NCBI RefSeq assembly: GCF_002154225.1
Contig: NZ_MTSE01000001.1
Coordinates: forward strand, 62,001-126,000
DNA: 64,000 nt
From: Hymenobacter crusticola
GTDB taxonomy: Bacteria; Bacteroidota; Bacteroidia; Cytophagales; Hymenobacteraceae
Direction: 5' to 3'
Below the pieces are notes generated by a model. That model searched no databases. It was not told the DNA's origin and was given only the letters and a program-made list of their open reading frames with translations. Below, piece by piece: positions 60,308 to 64,000 of this stretch (position 1 is the first letter of the stretch; every line of letters begins with the position of its first letter). Position numbers and translations under genes: made by a program.

Positions 60308-62722
60308 TTGACTATAAGCAGTTCTATTTTGCCTCAACGACTCTCTCTTCTGCTCACGACGGTTAGCCTAGGTCTGCTACCGACGGTGACTTTGGCCCAA
60401 CAATCCCAGCAAACCAGCACCGGCCTGACGCTCACGACCGACTCGGTGACGGTGGATGTGCAGTTCTACTCGCCCGATATTGTGCGGGTCTTCAAGCAGC
60501 CGAAGGGCCATAGCAAGAACAAGCAGAGCCTAGTAGTAGTGCTCGCGCCCGCGCCGGGTAAGCTACGCTATGGCAAACAAGGCAACCTGCTCACCGTCAG
60601 CAGCGCTACCACGCAGGCACGCCTAAATCCGCAGACTGGGCAGGTGAGCTTTTTCACGAGCAAGGGCCAGCCGCTGGTGAGCGAACTGGCGGCGGGGCTG
60701 CGCTTCACGCCCAAAACGGACCTAGGTGAGCCCACTTACCAAGTACGGCAAACGTTCCGGCTCACCCCCGGCGAAGCCATCTATGGGCTAGGGCAGCACC
60801 AAGATGGTTGGCTTAACTACCGTGGCCACAAAACGCGCCTTCGCCAGCAAAACCTGGACATCGCCGTGCCGGTGCTGCACTCAAGCAAGGGCTACGGTCT
60901 GTTCTGGGATAACTACTCGTCCACCCAATTTACCGACGATGATAAGGGCACTACGTTCGACTCGGAGGTGGGCGACTGCGCCGATTACTACCTGCTCAAC
61001 GGGCAGGGCTCGGCCGATGGCGTAGTAGCCCGCTACCGCACCCTGACGGGACAGGCGCCGCTGTTTCCGCGCTGGACCCTAGGTTTTTGGCAGAGCAAGG
61101 AGCGTTACAAAAGTCAGCAGGAGCTGCTAGAGGTGGTGGAGAAATACCGCAGCCTTGGGGTGCCGCTCGACGGCATCGTGCAGGACTGGCAGTACTGGGG
61201 CGAGGACAACGATTATTGGAATTCCACCGAGTTTGGCAACCCGCGCTTTCCCGATCCCAAGGGCATGGTGGATAAGGTGCACGCCCTGCATGCTCATCAG
61301 ATCATTTCGGTGTGGCCTTCGTTTGGCAACAAAACCAAGGTGTTCCAGGAGTTGAAGCAGCGTAATATGCTCTACGACTTCATTACCTGGCCGCCTACGC
61401 ACCACGTGCAGGTGTACGACGCCTTCAATCCGGCGGCGCGCGACTTGTACTGGAGTTACCTCAACAAGAACATTTTCGCCCTGGGCATGGATGGATGGTG
61501 GCTCGACGCGACCGAGCCCGACCAGATCCACCCGCTGTCGAGCGACGACGAAAACCAGACGGCCCTAGGCTCGTTTCGGCGGGTGCGCAACGCCTTCCCG
61601 CTGCTGACCACCACCGGCGTGTACCAGCACCAGCGCCAGACCACCACCGACAAGCGCGTGTTCATCCTGACACGCTCGGCCTTCGCGGGTCAGCAGCGCA
61701 ACGCCACCATGACGTGGTCGGGCGACGTGCAGTCGAGTTGGGATGTGCTGGCCAAGCAGCTCCCGGCCGCGCTGAACCTGTCGCTGGCGGGCGTGCCCTA
61801 TTGGAACAGCGACATCGGCGGCTTTTTCCCCAACGGGCAGTACCCCAAAGGCGTCAAAGATCCTGCGTTTCAGGAGCTCTTTACGCGCTGGCAGCAGTTT
61901 GCCGCCTTCACACCCATGATGCGCGCCCACGGCGAAGCCACGCCCCGCGAGATTTACCAGTTTGGCGAGCGGGGCACCTGGGCCTTCGACTCGCAGGAGA
62001 AGTACATCAACCTGCGCTACCGCCTGCTCCCGTACCTCTACTCCATTATGTGGGGCGTGACGCACGCCGCCGGCACGCTGATGCGGGCCTTGCCCATGGA
62101 CTTCCCCCAGGACCCCAAAGTGGCGGACCTAGGTTCGGAATATCTCTTCGGGCCGGCCTTTCTGGTGCGGCCCGTCACGGAGTCGCAGTACGTGACGCGG
62201 GCAGACAAGAACGTGCTGGGCACCACCGATTTCACGAAGACCAAAACCACCGACGTATACCTGCCGGCCGGTGCCAGTTGGGTTGATTTCTGGACCGGTC
62301 GCCGCCAGACCGGTGGCCAGACTGTGTCGCGCGAAACCCCAATCGATGTGCTGCCGCTGTACGTGCGCGCTGGTTCGGTGCTGCCCCTAGCGCCGCGCCA
62401 GCAGTACACCGGCGAGAAGGACGGCGCCCCGCTCGAAATTCGGGTGTATCCGGGAGCCAATGGCGAGTTCACGCTTTACGAAGACGAGAACGATACGTAC
62501 AACTACGAAAAGGGCGCCTACGCCACCATCCGCATGCGCTGGGACGACAAAGCCCGGCAGCTTACCTTCGACAGCCGCGCCGGTAGCTTTCCGGGCATGC
62601 AAGCAGCGCGCACCTTCCGCGTAGTGCTGGTTGATGAGCAGCACGGCACCGGTCTAGGCCAGGACGACGCCCCGGCCAAAGAAGTGAAATACGCCGGCCA
62701 AAAAACGACTATTAAACTCTAA
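60308..62722 (+). CDS. Secreted GH31 alpha-glycosidase
   Basis: 804 residues if TTG at 60308 is used; there is no ATG before the signal peptide (LPQRLSLLLTTVSLGLLPTVTLAQ), and TTG at 60329 is an equally good start. The GH31 barrel has YGLGQHQDGWLNYRGH, the nucleophile Asp (about residue 400) in MDGWWLDATEPDQIH and the acid/base Asp in WSGDVQSSWD. The C-terminal beta domains and a DUF5110-type end (PGANGEFTLYEDENDTYNYE) follow. The DATEPD pattern is common in alpha-xylosidase-like and related GH31 enzymes. In an extensin locus an alpha-galactosidase role on galactosyl-serine would fit, but specificity cannot be read here. Confidence 0.88.
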   Translation: MTISSSILPQRLSLLLTTVSLGLLPTVTLAQQSQQTSTGLTLTTDSVTVDVQFYSPDIVRVFKQPKGHSKNKQSLVVVLAPAPGKLRYGKQGNLLTVSSATTQARLNPQTGQVSFFTSKGQPLVSELAAGLRFTPKTDLGEPTYQVRQTFRLTPGEAIYGLGQHQDGWLNYRGHKTRLRQQNLDIAVPVLHSSKGYGLFWDNYSSTQFTDDDKGTTFDSEVGDCADYYLLNGQGSADGVVARYRTLTGQAPLFPRWTLGFWQSKERYKSQQELLEVVEKYRSLGVPLDGIVQDWQYWGEDNDYWNSTEFGNPRFPDPKGMVDKVHALHAHQIISVWPSFGNKTKVFQELKQRNMLYDFITWPPTHHVQVYDAFNPAARDLYWSYLNKNIFALGMDGWWLDATEPDQIHPLSSDDENQTALGSFRRVRNAFPLLTTTGVYQHQRQTTTDKRVFILTRSAFAGQQRNATMTWSGDVQSSWDVLAKQLPAALNLSLAGVPYWNSDIGGFFPNGQYPKGVKDPAFQELFTRWQQFAAFTPMMRAHGEATPREIYQFGERGTWAFDSQEKYINLRYRLLPYLYSIMWGVTHAAGTLMRALPMDFPQDPKVADLGSEYLFGPAFLVRPVTESQYVTRADKNVLGTTDFTKTKTTDVYLPAGASWVDFWTGRRQTGGQTVSRETPIDVLPLYVRAGSVLPLAPRQQYTGEKDGAPLEIRVYPGANGEFTLYEDENDTYNYEKGAYATIRMRWDDKARQLTFDSRAGSFPGMQAARTFRVVLVDEQHGTGLGQDDAPAKEVKYAGQKTTIKL

Positions 62723-62778
62723 TACAAAGGATTGTGGCCCGCGCCAGTATTAGCGCCACCCACTCCTAAGTCAGCTTG

Positions 62779-64000
62779 ATGAAACGTTCTTACTACCTGC
62801 TTCTTCTCTTGTGGTGTACTCTAGGTGCTCTAGCTAGCCCAGCTAGGTCCGAGCTAGCTAGGCCCGAGGCCCCGAAACCTACGCCCTACAGCGCCTACCT
62901 CTTCGCGTACTTTACGGGCAACGATATCAAGGAAGAAGCTATCCGTTTTGCCCTCAGCCCCGACGGCTACCACTTCACCGCTCTGAACGGGAACCGGCCC
63001 GTGGTTAGCTCGGCTGCCATCAGCGAGACGGGCGGCGTGCGCGACCCCCACATATTGCGCGGGGCCGACGGCAAGACGTTCTACATGGTGGCCACGGATA
63101 TGGTGTCGGCTAAGGGCTGGAGCTCCAACCGTGCCATGGTGCTGCTGCGCTCCACCGACCTGATCACCTGGAAGTCTAGCATCGTGAACATTCAGAAGAA
63201 ATACCCCAACCAGGAAAACCTGAAGCGGGTGTGGGCCCCGCAAACCATCTATGATGCGAAGGCTAAGAAGTACATGGTCTACTTCTCCATGCAGCATGGC
63301 TCCGACCCCGACAAGATTTACTACGCCTACGCCAACAAGGATTTCACTGACCTAGAGGGTGAGCCCAAGCAGCTGTTTGTTAGCCCCACCAACGGCTCGT
63401 GCATCGACGGTGACATTGTGCAGAAGGATGGAAAGAACTACCTGTTTTTCAAGACCGAAGGCCAGGGCAACGGTATCAAGATAGCAGTATCCGATAAGCT
63501 GACGGGGGGCTATGTGCTGCGTGACCAATACGTGCAGCAAACCAAGGACCCCGTGGAGGGCGCAGGCACTTTCAAGCTCAACAATTCCGAGGACTACATT
63601 CTCATGTACGACCTCTACACCAAGGGCAAGTACCAGTTTACCCGCACCCGCGACTTGCAGCAGTTCACGGTGGTAGATCAGGACATCAGCATGAACTTTC
63701 ATCCCCGGCACGGAACCGTGATGCCCATCACGGCGGCCGAGGCTACGCGCTTAGCGACCCGTTGGCTAGCCCCCACCGATGTGCTGGCAACTGCCCAAAA
63801 CCCCTCCATCCGAAAGCAAAATACGGCCGTCGATTCCGCCGCCAGCAAAGTATCTTTCCTGGTTATGCCGAGCACCAATGTTCAGGCGTTTGACCCAAAA
63901 TTCACCGGTTTTGGTCTGGCTGTGACACCAAGCGGTGCGCAGAATTTCAGCAAAGGCCCTGTGACCTACACTGTGAGCCAAGGCGCCACTAAGCGAACCG
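62779..64000 (+). CDS. GH43 family glycoside hydrolase, 3' end outside window
   Basis: 407 codons are visible from ATG at 62779, open to the window edge. After a signal peptide (MKRSYYLLLLLWCTLGALAS) comes a five-bladed propeller of the GH43 kind. The catalytic base Asp is in GGVRDPHIL, WAPQTIYD is conserved, the middle Asp is probably in CIDGDIVQ, and the acid Glu is in DPVEGAGTFK. From about residue 360 a new beta-rich module begins (FLVMPSTNVQAFDPKFTG). GH43 includes alpha-L-arabinofuranosidases, such as the Bifidobacterium enzyme that removes the terminal alpha-arabinose of extensin Hyp-Ara4. It lies 56 nt after GH31, likely in the same transcript. Confidence 0.87.
   Translation, partial: MKRSYYLLLLLWCTLGALASPARSELARPEAPKPTPYSAYLFAYFTGNDIKEEAIRFALSPDGYHFTALNGNRPVVSSAAISETGGVRDPHILRGADGKTFYMVATDMVSAKGWSSNRAMVLLRSTDLITWKSSIVNIQKKYPNQENLKRVWAPQTIYDAKAKKYMVYFSMQHGSDPDKIYYAYANKDFTDLEGEPKQLFVSPTNGSCIDGDIVQKDGKNYLFFKTEGQGNGIKIAVSDKLTGGYVLRDQYVQQTKDPVEGAGTFKLNNSEDYILMYDLYTKGKYQFTRTRDLQQFTVVDQDISMNFHPRHGTVMPITAAEATRLATRWLAPTDVLATAQNPSIRKQNTAVDSAASKVSFLVMPSTNVQAFDPKFTGFGLAVTPSGAQNFSKGPVTYTVSQGATKRT

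Overview
The window looks like part of a Bacteroidota chromosome, most probably Hymenobacter or a close Cytophagales relative. The evidence is the high GC content, SusC/SusD pairs, a type IX secretion (T9SS) sorting domain on a giant secreted protein, DUF6268 and PycTM families, TAnnTTTG-type promoters and few clear Shine-Dalgarno sequences. The tetramer CTAG (as GCTAGC, CCTAGG, ACCTAGGT) is unusually common in both genes and spacers.

Layout. 1-7365 (+): phenylacetate (paa) operon with partial paaA, paaB, paaC, paaD, paaG, paaH, paaZ and a second enoyl-CoA hydratase; paaK and paaE are not in view. 7735-10155 (-): stand-alone GH95 fucosidase-type enzyme. 10305-14938 (+): c-type cytochrome lipoprotein, HflX, SixA-like phosphatase and polyphosphate kinase. 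15019-20269 (-): DUF6268 outer-membrane protein and a 1301-residue fusion of a purple-acid-phosphatase-like domain, a kinase-like segment and a surface-antigen barrel. 20523-22990: HD-PycTM membrane protein facing a class III cyclase-like DUF2652 protein. 23124-23195: tRNA-Arg(CCU). 23716-28218 (-): 1500-residue FG-GAP/VCBS protein with T9SS tail. 28243-29604: decayed genes. 29684-33713: regulators (Crp/Fnr, MarR, MocR), a GNAT acetyltransferase and a DJ-1 family protein. 33972-36415 (-): LGFP-repeat protein and a lipoprotein esterase.

36541-64000 is the most coherent accessory region. A divergent AraC regulator precedes a complete intracellular 4-hydroxyproline route: deaminase, 2-oxoglutarate-semialdehyde dehydrogenase, epimerase and D-hydroxyproline dehydrogenase. 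On the same strand follow a secreted GH127, an S9 peptidase, a GH146-like enzyme and an M1 metallopeptidase. A LacI regulator, a second GH127, SusC, SusD, GH31 and a partial GH43 complete the region. Together these could strip arabinose from plant hydroxyproline-rich glycoproteins (extensins), cut the protein core and burn the hydroxyproline. LacI-type operator-like sites (core AATCGWTT) lie at the GH127 promoter and before susC.

The spacers hold several families of long imperfect palindromes, with a different family in most successive gaps between 39922 and 49987.
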